A stretch of DNA of 64,000 bases from Spirochaetota bacterium. GTDB lineage: Bacteria; Spirochaetota; JAAYUW01; JAOAHJ01. The stretch lies in contig JAOAHJ010000017.1 in the NCBI GenBank assembly GCA_026415295.1, forward strand, positions 1-64,000, written 5' to 3'. The notes beneath the pieces were generated by a model. It was not told where the DNA came from, ran no database searches, and saw only the letters and a list, made by a program, of their open reading frames with translations. The translations under genes were made by a program, and so were the position numbers. Positions 29,580 to 41,633 of this stretch are shown here, one piece after another (within the stretch, counting starts at the first letter, position 1; every line of letters begins with the position of its first letter).

Positions 29580-30398
29580 TTAAAAGAACTCTCTTTCATT
29601 AATGGATTTATCTTCATCAATATTATTTTCAATTACTTCTTTTTCCTTTTTTGAATTCTCATCCTTTGATTTACTCTCTTTTACTTTATTTTCATTTTGA
29701 GTTTTTAAACTAACACCTGTTTCATTTTGAGCATCTTTAACAGCTTTCGCAACAAGTTCACAGAATAAAGAAATTGCTCTAATAGCATCATCATTTGCTG
29801 GTATTGGATAATCAATTAAATCTGGATCAGAATTCGAATCAACAACCGCTACAATAGGAATATTTAGTTTTCTAGCCTCATTTATAGCATTTTCTTCAAC
29901 AACTGTATCAATTACAAACAACATTCCAGGCAATGAATCTAAATCTTTTAATCCTGCAAAATTTTTTCTTAATTTCTCAAGAACTTTTCTAGTTTTGGAT
30001 ATCTCTTTTTTTGACATCCCTGGAAAATTATTCTTTTCAAGCTCTTCTATCTCAATTAATTTTTTAATAGACAATCTAATAGTATCAAAATTGGTTAATG
30101 TTCCCCCCAGCCATCTATTGGAAACATATGGCATTCCACAATCTTTAGCCCAGTTTTCTACTTCATTCTGTGCTTGCTTTTTAGTTCCAACAAACAAAAT
30201 CTTTTCTCCTTTTTTCACAGTTTCTTTAATAGCTTCATAAGCTTTTTCACATGCAGGAACAGTTTTTTGTAAATCAATTATATGAATTCCATTTCTTTTT
30301 GAATAAACATATTTTGCCATTTTTGGATTCCATCTTTTTGTTTCATGCCCAAAATGAGCTCCAGCTTCCAAAAGTTGTTTCATTGTTATTACTGACAA
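29580..30398 (-). CDS. rpsB: 30S ribosomal protein S2
   Basis: Small-subunit ribosomal protein. Family blocks GAHFGHETKRWNPKM, KNGIHIIDLQKT (seen as RNGIHIIDLQKT), NRWLGGTLTNF and DSNSDPDLIDYPIP are all present. After about residue 225 comes a hydrophilic Lys/Glu/Asn-rich tail of ~45 residues not essential to the fold. AAGGAGG precedes the ATG. It opens the translation/lipid block, directly after maf (12-base gap). Confidence 0.97.
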   Translation of the reverse strand: MSVITMKQLLEAGAHFGHETKRWNPKMAKYVYSKRNGIHIIDLQKTVPACEKAYEAIKETVKKGEKILFVGTKKQAQNEVENWAKDCGMPYVSNRWLGGTLTNFDTIRLSIKKLIEIEELEKNNFPGMSKKEISKTRKVLEKLRKNFAGLKDLDSLPGMLFVIDTVVEENAINEARKLNIPIVAVVDSNSDPDLIDYPIPANDDAIRAISLFCELVAKAVKDAQNETGVSLKTQNENKVKESKSKDENSKKEKEVIENNIDEDKSINEREFF

Positions 30399-30410
30399 AG
30401 GTAACCTCCT

Positions 30411-31016
30411 TTATATTTTTAAGTCATTATTTTTTAAACTTTTATAGCATTTTAAAAATTTTTCAACTGGAAATCCAACTATATTTGTATATGAACCTTT
30501 AACTTTAGAAATAAAAATTATTCCCCATCCTTGAATTTTATAACCACCAGCAGCATCTTTCCCTTCACCACTTTTTATATATCTATCTATATCCCTATCC
30601 GTTAATTTTCTAAACCAAACATAAGAAACTTCGATAAATTTTTTTTTAAGAACATTATTTTTTAAAATTGAAACTGCTGTCCATACCTCTTGCTTTGCAC
30701 CAGATAAAATACTTAAATACTCTTTCCATTGTTCATCAGAATTAGGTTTTCCTAATATCCTGCCCTTAACTCTAACAATAGTATCTGCACCTACAACTAT
30801 ATAATTTTTATTTGGTAAAAAATCGCAAGAGTTTTTAAATTTTATAAATCCTTCTTTAGCTTTCTGAAATGATAAATCTAACAAATCAATTTTAAATTTA
30901 TTTTCTCTTATATTCTCTTCCACATCAGGTGAAACAAAATAAACTTTATCAAAAAGGTGTCTAAAAAACTCCTTTCTTCTTTCTGATGAAGAAGCTAATA
31001 CAACTTCCATATCCAT
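30411..31016 (-). CDS. maf: Maf-like nucleotide pyrophosphatase
   Basis: House-cleaning nucleoside triphosphate pyrophosphatase acting on non-standard or modified nucleotides, also linked to septum inhibition. LASSSERRKE is the phosphate-binding start, VVGADTIVRVKG the catalytic Asp block, and GGYKIQGWG the family C-terminal motif. 201 residues is normal. GAGGA lies just before the ATG. Upstream of rpsB in the same direction. Confidence 0.94.
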   Translation of the reverse strand: MDMEVVLASSSERRKEFFRHLFDKVYFVSPDVEENIRENKFKIDLLDLSFQKAKEGFIKFKNSCDFLPNKNYIVVGADTIVRVKGRILGKPNSDEQWKEYLSILSGAKQEVWTAVSILKNNVLKKKFIEVSYVWFRKLTDRDIDRYIKSGEGKDAAGGYKIQGWGIIFISKVKGSYTNIVGFPVEKFLKCYKSLKNNDLKI

Positions 31017-31095
31017 AAAATCCTCTATCTTAAATTAATAAGTTGTTTGTTTAATTTGAAAATATTTGTATTTTCAAAAGAAATTAATTAATTAT

Positions 31096-32472
31096 TTATT
31101 GTTCTTTACTTGCATTTAATTCTCTTAGTATTTTATTTAAATAAGATCTATCAAAATATTCAATAGGTCTTGTAGCAATATAATCTCTTGCTGATGGAGA
31201 TAAAGGACCAACTGTAATAAGAATAGATTTTGGTGCTTTAAGCTCTTTAGCTTTTAAATATAAGTCTTTAACAACTAACTCACCAACAGAATTTGTGTCT
31301 TTAACTATCCTTAATAGAATTATCACATTTTTAGTTTTTACCTGCTTATTTATTACTACATCAATAGTCTCATCATCAAGAATTTCTACATTATTTATCT
31401 TACATTTACCTACAATCCTTATAGCTAATTTTTTTGATATATTTATAAATTTCTGCTTATCTGATAACGAAAATTCTTTTATTATGTTATCTGATGATAA
31501 AGAACTATATTTTGACAATTTTATTGAAACATCTTTATATTCTGAATTTATAGCTATTATCTTATTCCAATATAGTACTGCATTTTCAATTTTTCCATTT
31601 TTTACATATAATTCACCTAAAATATAACAAGCTTCAAGAAAAATTTTTCTCTCAACATCAGAATCCTCTAAAATTTTCAATAATAAAAACTCAGAAGCTT
31701 TTAAATCATTTTGAACAAAAAATATGTTTGCCAGAGCAAGCATTGCTTCATGTCTATTCTCTTTTGATACTATAGCTTTTTTTAAATACTCTTTACTTTT
31801 TTCATAATCTGATTCTGAATAAAGAGAAATACCAAGGTAAAAATTAGCCTCTATATCATTTGGATATTTAGTAATGTATTGCTCTAATATTTTGATAGTA
31901 TCCATTACTCTACCAAGTTTATAACAATTAATTCCAAAATATTTTACAAACTCCTTATCCAATTTTACTTTATCCCTCATAGAATAAACTTTCTGAAAAA
32001 ATGAATCAGCTTTCTGATAATCCTTCAATAAATGATAAATAACTGCAAGTTGTTTCAAAACATCATTATTATTATTATTAAGTCCATAAATAGTTAAAAA
32101 ATATTTCAATGCTTTTTGATATTTTTTATTATTTTTTGCAGCTAAACCTGCTAAAAAAAGAATATTTTCTTGTCCCCACAATTTTAAAAGTGTAGGATTA
32201 TCAAGAGCTTTTTCAAGCACAACTAAAGCTTTAGAAAACTCTTCGTTTTTAAAGTATAAAGTTACTAAATTTTCATAAGCTTCTTTTTCATCTGGATGTT
32301 CCGCTATCATTTCTAAAAGCTTTTTTTCAGCTTCTGAATTAACTCCCTTTTTCATGTCAATTTGGGCATTTTTTAATTTAATTCTTTTTGTAATATAATT
32401 GTATACAAAAATCCCAGATATAAAAAATAATGCTACAAATAAAGAAATTATTATAGTTATGCTAAAATTCAT
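31096..32472 (-). CDS. Membrane-anchored TPR protein with Mrr-like C-terminal domain
   Basis: An N-terminal helix (about 5-27) is followed by at least seven TPR-type repeats (roughly 40-330). The last ~100 residues resemble the catalytic fold of Mrr-type restriction endonucleases: an ETIDVVI strand where the family has GxDxx, then LLRIVK where Q-x-K is usual, then SILITVGPLSPSARDYI and IEYFDRSYLNKIL, which fit the family ending. The Q-x-K motif is degraded, so nuclease activity is doubtful; it may be a binding module. The cytoplasmic part would be tethered to the membrane. Overall function unknown. Confidence 0.7.
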   Translation of the reverse strand: MNFSITIIISLFVALFFISGIFVYNYITKRIKLKNAQIDMKKGVNSEAEKKLLEMIAEHPDEKEAYENLVTLYFKNEEFSKALVVLEKALDNPTLLKLWGQENILFLAGLAAKNNKKYQKALKYFLTIYGLNNNNNDVLKQLAVIYHLLKDYQKADSFFQKVYSMRDKVKLDKEFVKYFGINCYKLGRVMDTIKILEQYITKYPNDIEANFYLGISLYSESDYEKSKEYLKKAIVSKENRHEAMLALANIFFVQNDLKASEFLLLKILEDSDVERKIFLEACYILGELYVKNGKIENAVLYWNKIIAINSEYKDVSIKLSKYSSLSSDNIIKEFSLSDKQKFINISKKLAIRIVGKCKINNVEILDDETIDVVINKQVKTKNVIILLRIVKDTNSVGELVVKDLYLKAKELKAPKSILITVGPLSPSARDYIATRPIEYFDRSYLNKILRELNASKEQ

Positions 32473-32475
32473 CTT

Positions 32476-33279
32476 CTATTCACCTGAAATTGTAAATGAT
32501 TTTTCCTTAATTGCAATATTATTATTCCAATCACTTATTAAAATCTTCATTTTATGCTTTCCATTGTTAACTTGAATGTTAGGAATAATTATAGTATAGT
32601 CATCATAGAATAGTCTTTTTAAATTAATAAAGTCATTATAATTTTGATATAAAAACTTTTTACTATAAAAAAGCTTTTCATCGATATATAAATTGATTTC
32701 GCTAATAGAATTATATTTTGTTATTCTTTCTATAAATTGAAGTATATAAGCTTTAATCCCAATAGAAATATTTCCTTTACTATAATATTCTCTAAAATAA
32801 CTCAAATTTCCATAATCATCAACATAATATATATTTGCAATATAAGGTTTTGAAAAATTTTTAAATTTAAAATAATTTAATGGATTTTCATAATTTCCAT
32901 TTTTAATCACAAAAATATCAAAAAGATTATTATCAATATCAAAATCAGTTTCATTTTCTTTTATAAAATTATCCTCAGTCCTTATTTTTATATCAGTCAA
33001 TATTATTTTTGTTTCATCATCAAGTTTTATAATGTAATAATTTTTATAAAAATTATTCCCATAAAAATAACCATTATTATGATAAACTATTTCTCCACTA
33101 AAAAAAGCTTTAATTGTAATTTCTTTACTATAAACAGTTAACCCAGGTTTAAAACCATTAAATGAAGACATATATGAGTAGTAAACAAATAGATTTATTG
33201 AAGAATTTGATAAACCAAAAAAAGTTGTATAAACAATCATAATTAATAGAATAAAAAAGAACTTTGAACTTATTTTCAT
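32476..33279 (-). CDS. Exported protein of unknown function
   Basis: A 267-residue product with a clear N-terminal signal or anchor helix and a Tyr/Asn-rich, beta-type sequence. The last ~40 residues (GKHKMKILISDWNNN) look like an Ig-like strand pair. I do not recognise a family. It begins with AAGG ahead of the ATG and its stop lies 3 bases before the TPR gene start, so the two, with the following 33302-34357 gene upstream, are probably one operon. Confidence 0.7.
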   Translation of the reverse strand: MKISSKFFFILLIMIVYTTFFGLSNSSINLFVYYSYMSSFNGFKPGLTVYSKEITIKAFFSGEIVYHNNGYFYGNNFYKNYYIIKLDDETKIILTDIKIRTEDNFIKENETDFDIDNNLFDIFVIKNGNYENPLNYFKFKNFSKPYIANIYYVDDYGNLSYFREYYSKGNISIGIKAYILQFIERITKYNSISEINLYIDEKLFYSKKFLYQNYNDFINLKRLFYDDYTIIIPNIQVNNGKHKMKILISDWNNNIAIKEKSFTISGE

Positions 33280-33301
33280 ACTTAACCTTAATTATATTTC
33301 T

Positions 33302-34357
33302 TTATTCTATCTTAAAAATCCAAAATCTCTCTTCCCCACAAATATATAAATAATTAGCATTTTCTATAATTTCTAAATATTCTATATTATTTAGCCACTT
33401 TATAAAGCTAAATTTATTCATCTCTCTATCATATATAATCAAAAAATATTTATTTTCTTGTATACCAACCCCAAAAGCATACTTATCCTCCCACTTTAAA
33501 TCGACAACTTTAATATTACTTTTTATTCTATTTTTTTCTATCAAATTATTATTTTGTAATTGAAATACTATTATATTTTTGTTATCAGAATATAAAAAAT
33601 AGTCATCATAAACACAAAAAATTTTACAATCACTACCTTCTGAATCAAACTCTTTAGAAATCTCTATACCCTTTGATACATCATAAATATATATAACTTT
33701 TCTTTTATCATACATATTAACAAAAATAGAATAATCACCATATAAAGATATATTTGAAGCTATTGATATTCCTCCTTTTTTCTTTTCATATATTTTTTTA
33801 TTTAACAAGTCAATAAAAACATTTCTACCATTAAAAAGACTTAAGGTTACAAGATTATCATTAAAACTAAAAGATAAGATTATTGAATCAGAAGAATATT
33901 TTATTATTGGTTCAGGATAAAAACTGAAAACATTATATCTGTAAATACTTACTTCCATTAAATTTCTAGATAATTCAACAAAAACATCTGTTTCTGGACT
34001 TATATAAACATTTTCTTTAAATATTATTTCTGATAGGTTTTGATATTTTTTATCATAAAAATTAATTTTGTTTTGATCATTAGTAAATTGAGCTATAAAA
34101 CTTTTGCCAAATTTGATATTATTCAATTCAATAATTTTAATTGATGTTAAATTAGAATCAAAAACTGAAATTTTTTGAGCTGATCTCAAATAAATTGGAT
34201 TAACTATATTTATCTTTTCTTTTTTTCTAAATTGATTTATTTCGTAAAAAACTTTAAGAGAAATAATTTTATTAAAATTAATCTTATATAGAAAATTATT
34301 ATAAATAATAAAAAGTAATAAAACTATGCTTAAAATTATTCCAACAATTTTTTTCAT
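33302..34357 (-). CDS. Membrane-anchored, WD/PQQ-propeller-like protein, unknown function
   Basis: A 351-residue protein with one N-terminal helix followed by repeated four-strand-like blocks (for example YGDYSIFVNMYDKRKVIYIYD and similar stretches), which suggest a degenerate beta-propeller. No catalytic motif is seen. Located 22 bases before the next exported protein in the same direction. The fold is my inference. Confidence 0.6.
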   Translation of the reverse strand: MKKIVGIILSIVLLLFIIYNNFLYKINFNKIISLKVFYEINQFRKKEKINIVNPIYLRSAQKISVFDSNLTSIKIIELNNIKFGKSFIAQFTNDQNKINFYDKKYQNLSEIIFKENVYISPETDVFVELSRNLMEVSIYRYNVFSFYPEPIIKYSSDSIILSFSFNDNLVTLSLFNGRNVFIDLLNKKIYEKKKGGISIASNISLYGDYSIFVNMYDKRKVIYIYDVSKGIEISKEFDSEGSDCKIFCVYDDYFLYSDNKNIIVFQLQNNNLIEKNRIKSNIKVVDLKWEDKYAFGVGIQENKYFLIIYDREMNKFSFIKWLNNIEYLEIIENANYLYICGEERFWIFKIE

Positions 34358-34411
34358 ATTTTTTATCTATTTTTAATTTTTTATTATCTATATCTTATTT
34401 TATAATTTTAA

Positions 34412-35152
34412 TCATTTTTTTACACATAATACAATTCCATCATCTATCTTAATAAAATTAACATAAAGGTCTTTCCTTTTAGAAATAAGATGATTAAAGT
34501 AATTTAACTTATTGGAAGTATCACAATATTTTGGTATATTATTTTTATTTAATTTAACAACTTTTCCATCAAAAAAAACATTATCGAAGATAAGAATTCC
34601 TCCTTTTTTTAATAAAGAAACAGTTTTACTTAATTGATCAATATAATTTTTTTTTACTGAATCTACAAAAATAAAATCAAAATAATCTTTCTGTTTAAAA
34701 AAATCATACCATTCATTAAAATCTTCATAAAAGAGCTTTATATTCATGTTTTTACTTTTAATAAATTTTACTCCTCTATCATATCGATCACCATTTCTTT
34801 CTAAACTTATAAATTCAATATCTCGGATAAAATAATCCTTCGAACTATCATCTGTTTTTCTTCTAAACATTATACCTGAATATATAGAAAAAGATGAATA
34901 GCCTGATCCATATCCTATTTCTAAAATTTTAGAAGGATTAAATAAATAAGAAATAATAAATAAAAACCTAGCTAAATTTTCACCTACAATAGGAACTTTT
35001 TCATATTTTAATTGTGATAAAAAAAAATCCTCTTTTTCAATTTCAATATTATTCTTATTAAGGTTAGTTAAATAACACTCAATTAGTAAATCTAAATTAT
35101 TAAAATCACCAAAATATTTTTTCATAATTAATCTTATAAATTTATATAACAT
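34412..35152 (-). CDS. O-methyltransferase (class I SAM-dependent)
   Basis: Small-molecule methyltransferase resembling the catechol-type O-methyltransferase family 3. SKILEIGYGSGYSSFSIY is the SAM-binding glycine loop, FDFIFVDSVKKNY carries the acidic metal/substrate residues, and GGILIFDNVFFDGKV is the late motif. Start is uncertain: ATG 35152 is used; ATG 35125 and TTG 35170 are also in frame and none has a ribosome site. Substrate unknown. Confidence 0.85.
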   Translation of the reverse strand: MLYKFIRLIMKKYFGDFNNLDLLIECYLTNLNKNNIEIEKEDFFLSQLKYEKVPIVGENLARFLFIISYLFNPSKILEIGYGSGYSSFSIYSGIMFRRKTDDSSKDYFIRDIEFISLERNGDRYDRGVKFIKSKNMNIKLFYEDFNEWYDFFKQKDYFDFIFVDSVKKNYIDQLSKTVSLLKKGGILIFDNVFFDGKVVKLNKNNIPKYCDTSNKLNYFNHLISKRKDLYVNFIKIDDGIVLCVKK

Positions 35153-35269
35153 TAAAAAAATAAATCTCAATATTTATTGTTTTTAAACAATTCTTTTATT
35201 ACTACATATTATATTTATAATAAAAAGTAATTATTAATTTCTTTGAACTTATATTTCGATAATTAAAGT

Positions 35270-36517
35270 ATGAGAAAAATTTTAAAAAATGACCTTGAGA
35301 ATTTACTTGAGATTTCTATAGAATTATCAAAAACTCAAAACTTAAAAACTCTCTTAGATAAAATTATTTTTAATGGGAGAAAAATAACTAATTGTGATGC
35401 AGGAACAATATATTTACTAGAAGAAAATAAATTAAAATTTTTTATTACACAATCAGATTTTTTATTAAAAAAATATGGAGAAAAAGAATTTAAAAATTTA
35501 TTTGATCCATTTGACCTTTTAATAAATGAAAAATCAGTTGCAGGTTATTGTGCTTTAACTCAAAAATCATTAAATATAAAAGATGTAAATAATTTAGATA
35601 AAAAATACCCCTTTAAGTATAACAATGCTTGGGATTTAAAAACCGGATATACAACAAAATCAATGTTAGTAATTCCTTTAATTCATTCTGAAATAGGACT
35701 TGTTGGTGTTCTTCAACTCATTAATGCACTTGATGAAGAGGGAAATATAATCGAATTTTCACATAGATTTGAAAAAATTTTAAATGTTTTAGCATCTTAT
35801 GCTGCTATTATAATTTATAATACAAAACTCCATACAAAATTAAAGGAATCTTATTTTGATACTGTAATCAAACTTGCTATAGCATCAGAATATAGAGATA
35901 AAGAGACATTTGAACACCTTTATAGAATAAGTTTTTTCACATATGAACTCGGAAAGTTAATCAATTTACCAGAAGAAGAACTAGAAGAACTTAAATTTGC
36001 TTCTATGATGCATGATATTGGTAAGATTGGAATTCCAGATTCTATTTTATTAAAACCAGGCAAATTTGATGAGAGAGAAAAAAAAATTATGGAATCTCAT
36101 ACTTTAATTGGAGCTAATATATTAAGGGGATCAAATTCTAGTTTATTAAAAAAAGCTGCCAAAATTTCACTTACTCACCATGAAAAATGGAATGGTCATG
36201 GTTATCCACTTGGTTTAAAAGGTTATGAAATACCTCTTGAAGGGAGAATAGTCTCAATTTGTGATGTTTTTGATGCCTTATCATCAAAAAGAGTCTATAA
36301 AGATTCTTTTCCTATTGAAAATGTTATAAATATGATGAAGGATTTAAAAGGCAAAGATTTTGATCCAATTCTACTAGAAACATTTTTAAATAATATAGAA
36401 GTTATATTAAAAAAATATGAAATAGAAAAAAATTTTATTGAATATCAAATCATAGAATATATTGAACCTGAAAAATTATTAGAAATAAGAAACGAATTTT
36501 CTAAAAAAATTTTATAA
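35270..36517 (+). CDS. GAF-HD-GYP cyclic-di-GMP phosphodiesterase
   Basis: Cytoplasmic regulator. Residues about 20-200 form a GAF domain (CDAGTIYLLEEN, SMLVIPLIHSEIGLVGVLQLIN). Residues about 210-390 are an HD-GYP domain with MMHDIGKIGIPD and HHEKWNGHGYPLGLKG, so the metal His/Asp and the GYP signature are present. Members hydrolyse cyclic-di-GMP to pGpG or GMP. It differs from the two other HD-GYP genes in this window, which are closer to each other. No clear ribosome site precedes the ATG. It converges with the exported protein gene that follows. Confidence 0.92.
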   Translation: MRKILKNDLENLLEISIELSKTQNLKTLLDKIIFNGRKITNCDAGTIYLLEENKLKFFITQSDFLLKKYGEKEFKNLFDPFDLLINEKSVAGYCALTQKSLNIKDVNNLDKKYPFKYNNAWDLKTGYTTKSMLVIPLIHSEIGLVGVLQLINALDEEGNIIEFSHRFEKILNVLASYAAIIIYNTKLHTKLKESYFDTVIKLAIASEYRDKETFEHLYRISFFTYELGKLINLPEEELEELKFASMMHDIGKIGIPDSILLKPGKFDEREKKIMESHTLIGANILRGSNSSLLKKAAKISLTHHEKWNGHGYPLGLKGYEIPLEGRIVSICDVFDALSSKRVYKDSFPIENVINMMKDLKGKDFDPILLETFLNNIEVILKKYEIEKNFIEYQIIEYIEPEKLLEIRNEFSKKIL

Positions 36518-36524
36518 TTAATTC

Positions 36525-37445
36525 TTATTTTCTTACAGGTGTTATTTCATAACCTATTATTAACCAGATTTGATCTTTTAGTCTCAAATAATATTCTGCT
36601 TGATATTTTTCAATGTAATTTTTATAAGAAAACTCAAGATAGGTATCTATTTTGCATCTATCTATTTCAATTAATACTTTTCTAATTTCAAAATATAGTA
36701 GGTCATTATAAAAAGTAGATATCAAATAATTCTTAAAATCCTCAATGATATTAAGTCTTGAACTTTCAGAAGCATACTTATATTTATCCCTATAAGAAGG
36801 ATAGTTCATAATAAATGAGTCAAAATCAATATATAGAAAAAATTCATTCCAATCTCTTCTTTGTCTTGCTTTAAGATGTAATTCAAGAATCTTATAAGGT
36901 GGAATCTCTTTAAGTTTTAATCTCTCTACTTCTGTTTGAAAAACTTTTTTTACAATTTGAGTTTCTCCTTCAAGTTTAGGTTTTAAATTTAATTTCAAAA
37001 TATTTTGAGAAATAATTCTCTCATTACTATCAATATAAGGATAAAAAACACCTTGAATAAAATACATACCCTCTTTTTTAAAATCAAACCATTGATTAAC
37101 ATCAATTTCGACAGAATAAGCTTCATTTGGTGAAAGCATTATTTCTTTTGTAAAAACTTTATCAATGGATCTTTTCTTTAATATATAATCTTCTTTATAT
37201 TCTATTTGTTCACCATCTGAAGAAATTATTATAAAATTAAAATTATATGAAATATCATTTGCAATTTGCAAAAAGTAATTATTATATGACTTATTAATTA
37301 TTTCAATTTTTAATACAATAGGTTTTCCCAAATAATATATCTGTTCATTTGAAAACTTAATGACACAAATTAAATTAAAATAAGCTTGTGAAGAAAAAAT
37401 AAAAAACAAAAATACCAATAAGAAAATAAAAATAAATTTCCTCAT
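36525..37445 (-). CDS. Exported protein of unknown function
   Basis: A 306-residue product with a signal peptide (MRKFIFIFLLVFLFFIFSSQ). The first 150 mature residues read like an Ig/transglutaminase-type beta domain (IYYLGKPIVLKIEI, FKKEGMYFIQGVFYP). The C-terminal ~110 residues (RRDWNEFFLYIDFDSF to WLIIGYEITPV) resemble an NTF2-like small alpha/beta domain. No enzyme motif is visible. The gene is divergent from rsmE and may share its promoter spacer. Confidence 0.65.
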   Translation of the reverse strand: MRKFIFIFLLVFLFFIFSSQAYFNLICVIKFSNEQIYYLGKPIVLKIEIINKSYNNYFLQIANDISYNFNFIIISSDGEQIEYKEDYILKKRSIDKVFTKEIMLSPNEAYSVEIDVNQWFDFKKEGMYFIQGVFYPYIDSNERIISQNILKLNLKPKLEGETQIVKKVFQTEVERLKLKEIPPYKILELHLKARQRRDWNEFFLYIDFDSFIMNYPSYRDKYKYASESSRLNIIEDFKNYLISTFYNDLLYFEIRKVLIEIDRCKIDTYLEFSYKNYIEKYQAEYYLRLKDQIWLIIGYEITPVRK

Positions 37446-37566
37446 CTTTATTTTATTCGGTAATATTTTAAAAGTTTAAATTGTTTTAATATAATTAATT
37501 TATTAATTTTTATTATGGAAACCTATTTATTAAATTATTTTTTATTATAAAGTATTTATATAAAAA

Positions 37567-38310
37567 ATGAGACACATATTTTTAAATAAAATAGAAGGTG
37601 AATATTTTATCCTTGACGGTGAAAAGTTTCATCATATTTATAATGTTTTAAGAATAAGGAAGACTGGAGAAAATATTAATGTAATCTTTAATAATAAGAA
37701 ATTTGAAACAATTATTGAGAAAATCAACAAAGACCATTTAAAATTAAAAATTATAAAATCTGAAGAAATTTATGATGAATTACCAAATATAGATATAATT
37801 ATTGCAAATATTGATTTTGAAAAAATAAAATTAATTGTTGAAAAACTTTCTGAAATAGGAATAAAAAAAATTTATCTATATAAATCACTTTATTCTCAAA
37901 TAAATAAATTCACTGAAAATAAAATTGAAAAATTAAAAAAAATTTGTTGCCTTGCATGTGAACAATCCGGTAATTTTTTCTTACCGCAAATTATACAATT
38001 AGAAAATATAGATAAATTTATAAAAAATGAAGGAAATAAATATAACTTAAAATTTATTCTAAATGAAAAAATAAATTATGAAAAAAATAGAGATTTATTT
38101 CTAGAATATATTAAAAAGTCAAATAATAGTAACAATCCAATAGAAAATATTGTATACATTGTAGGACCAGAAGGTGGATTTTGTAATGAAGAAATTGAGT
38201 ACTTCAAAAAAAATTATTTTTTAGAAGTAAATCTAGGGAAAAATATTTTAAGATCAGAAACAGCAGCCATCTCATTTGGTTTTTTGTTAAAATATCTATT
38301 TTCAAAATAA
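37567..38310 (+). CDS. rsmE: 16S rRNA m3U1498 methyltransferase
   Basis: SPOUT-fold methyltransferase that modifies U1498 in helix 44 of 16S rRNA. The signature is the knot sequence YIVGPEGGF and the closing NLGKNILRSETAAI. Family N-terminus (FHHIYNVLRIRKTGE) is also clear. 247 residues is normal. It is monocistronic, ending at a strong bidirectional terminator. Confidence 0.95.
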   Translation: MRHIFLNKIEGEYFILDGEKFHHIYNVLRIRKTGENINVIFNNKKFETIIEKINKDHLKLKIIKSEEIYDELPNIDIIIANIDFEKIKLIVEKLSEIGIKKIYLYKSLYSQINKFTENKIEKLKKICCLACEQSGNFFLPQIIQLENIDKFIKNEGNKYNLKFILNEKINYEKNRDLFLEYIKKSNNSNNPIENIVYIVGPEGGFCNEEIEYFKKNYFLEVNLGKNILRSETAAISFGFLLKYLFSK

Positions 38311-38341
38311 AAGGTGCTCCTCTTTAATGAGGAGCACCTTT
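38310..38341. terminator. Bidirectional rho-independent terminator between rsmE and groEL
   Basis: A 13-base-pair perfect stem (AAAGGTGCTCCTC with GAGGAGCACCTTT) and a 6-base loop, placed directly after rsmE and facing the end of groEL. Flanking A and T runs allow termination from both sides. Confidence 0.93.
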
Positions 38342-38400
38342 ATACTCATTTTTAGATAATTTATAGTTATTAAATTAAATTTAACTCATATTGATAATTT

Positions 38401-40405
<2,005 letters not shown>

Positions 40406-41491
40406 ATGATTAAAGATTTCGAATTTTTAATATCAAAACTATATGATTATTCAAAACTATTCCAAAATTTTGATCTCATAAAAGATACTGATAACTTTTT
40501 AAAAAGAATTCTTGATGAAATTAACAATATTTTTAATTTTGACCAGAAAGGTTTTTTATACTTTGATGAAACAAACAAAAAATTCTTTTTAAAAGGTGAA
40601 AGAATAACTTATACTTCTTTCGAGAAAAAATATTTAGAATCTTTCTATTATCTTGATCTTATCTACGATAAAAAATCTATCATCATAAAAAATTTAAATG
40701 ATGAAGAAAAAAGCTTACATAGAGGAATTTTTATAAGCTCGCCAGAATCCATTGTTATAATTCCTATATTTTTCTCAACAAACTTTTTTGGGGTTTTAAT
40801 ATTTGAAAACAAACAAAAAACAAATCTTTCATCTAATGATTTAGGGATATTAAATATTATATCTTCACAGTTGACCTATTATTTTCAAACTAATTTATAT
40901 TACAAAAATCTTCAAAACGATTTTTTAAATACGGTTAAAGCTTTAATATCTGCAATAGAACTTAAGGATTATTACACTAAAGGACATTCTCAAAGAGTCA
41001 TGAATTATGGAATTAAATTTGCTTTCTTATTACAACTAGATGATACTATTGTTGAAAAGATTAAATGGGCTGGACTTTTACATGATATAGGAAAAATAGG
41101 TATACCAGAACATATATTAAATAAAAATTCTCCTCTTGAACAATATGAGTTTGAAATTATGAAAAAACATGCTACATATTCCTATAAGATTCTTGAACCC
41201 CTTACATTTTTAAACGAAGAAAGAAAAATTATATTACATCATCATGAAAGATGGGATGGAAACGGTTATCCATATGGATTAAAAGGCAATAATATTCCAT
41301 TAGAGTCAAGAATTCTTGCAATTGTAGATTCTTTTGATGCTATGAACACAACTCGTCCTTATAGAGAAAAACTTAATTTAGAATTTATTATTCAACAAAT
41401 TCAAACAAATCTAGGCAAACAGTTTGATCCAGATATTGGAAAAATTTTCATAAATTTTATTAATGAAGGATCTTTCTCAATAGAAAATTAG
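40406..41491 (+). CDS. GAF-like HD-GYP cyclic-di-GMP phosphodiesterase
   Basis: The intact paralogue of the frameshifted gene at 7081-8176. Residues about 20-160 are a GAF-like sensor (KGFLYFDETNKKFF, IVIIPIFFSTNFFGVLIFENK). Residues about 170-350 are an HD-GYP domain with GLLHDIGKIGIPEHI and HHHERWDGNGYPYGLKG. Both metal and GYP motifs are intact. No ribosome site is evident before the ATG. The next gene encodes a ComFB-domain protein, a candidate reader of the same messenger. Confidence 0.9.
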   Translation: MIKDFEFLISKLYDYSKLFQNFDLIKDTDNFLKRILDEINNIFNFDQKGFLYFDETNKKFFLKGERITYTSFEKKYLESFYYLDLIYDKKSIIIKNLNDEEKSLHRGIFISSPESIVIIPIFFSTNFFGVLIFENKQKTNLSSNDLGILNIISSQLTYYFQTNLYYKNLQNDFLNTVKALISAIELKDYYTKGHSQRVMNYGIKFAFLLQLDDTIVEKIKWAGLLHDIGKIGIPEHILNKNSPLEQYEFEIMKKHATYSYKILEPLTFLNEERKIILHHHERWDGNGYPYGLKGNNIPLESRILAIVDSFDAMNTTRPYREKLNLEFIIQQIQTNLGKQFDPDIGKIFINFINEGSFSIEN

Positions 41492-41633
41492 TTAAATCTT
41501 TCACTTAAATTTTCTTTTATTAAAGTTTACTAATTATTTTTATTTTTAATTTGAATTTTTATTAATCACAATTATAATTATTAATGTTAAATATTGTTAA
41601 ATATTAAACAAATTAACAATTAAGAGGTAAATT

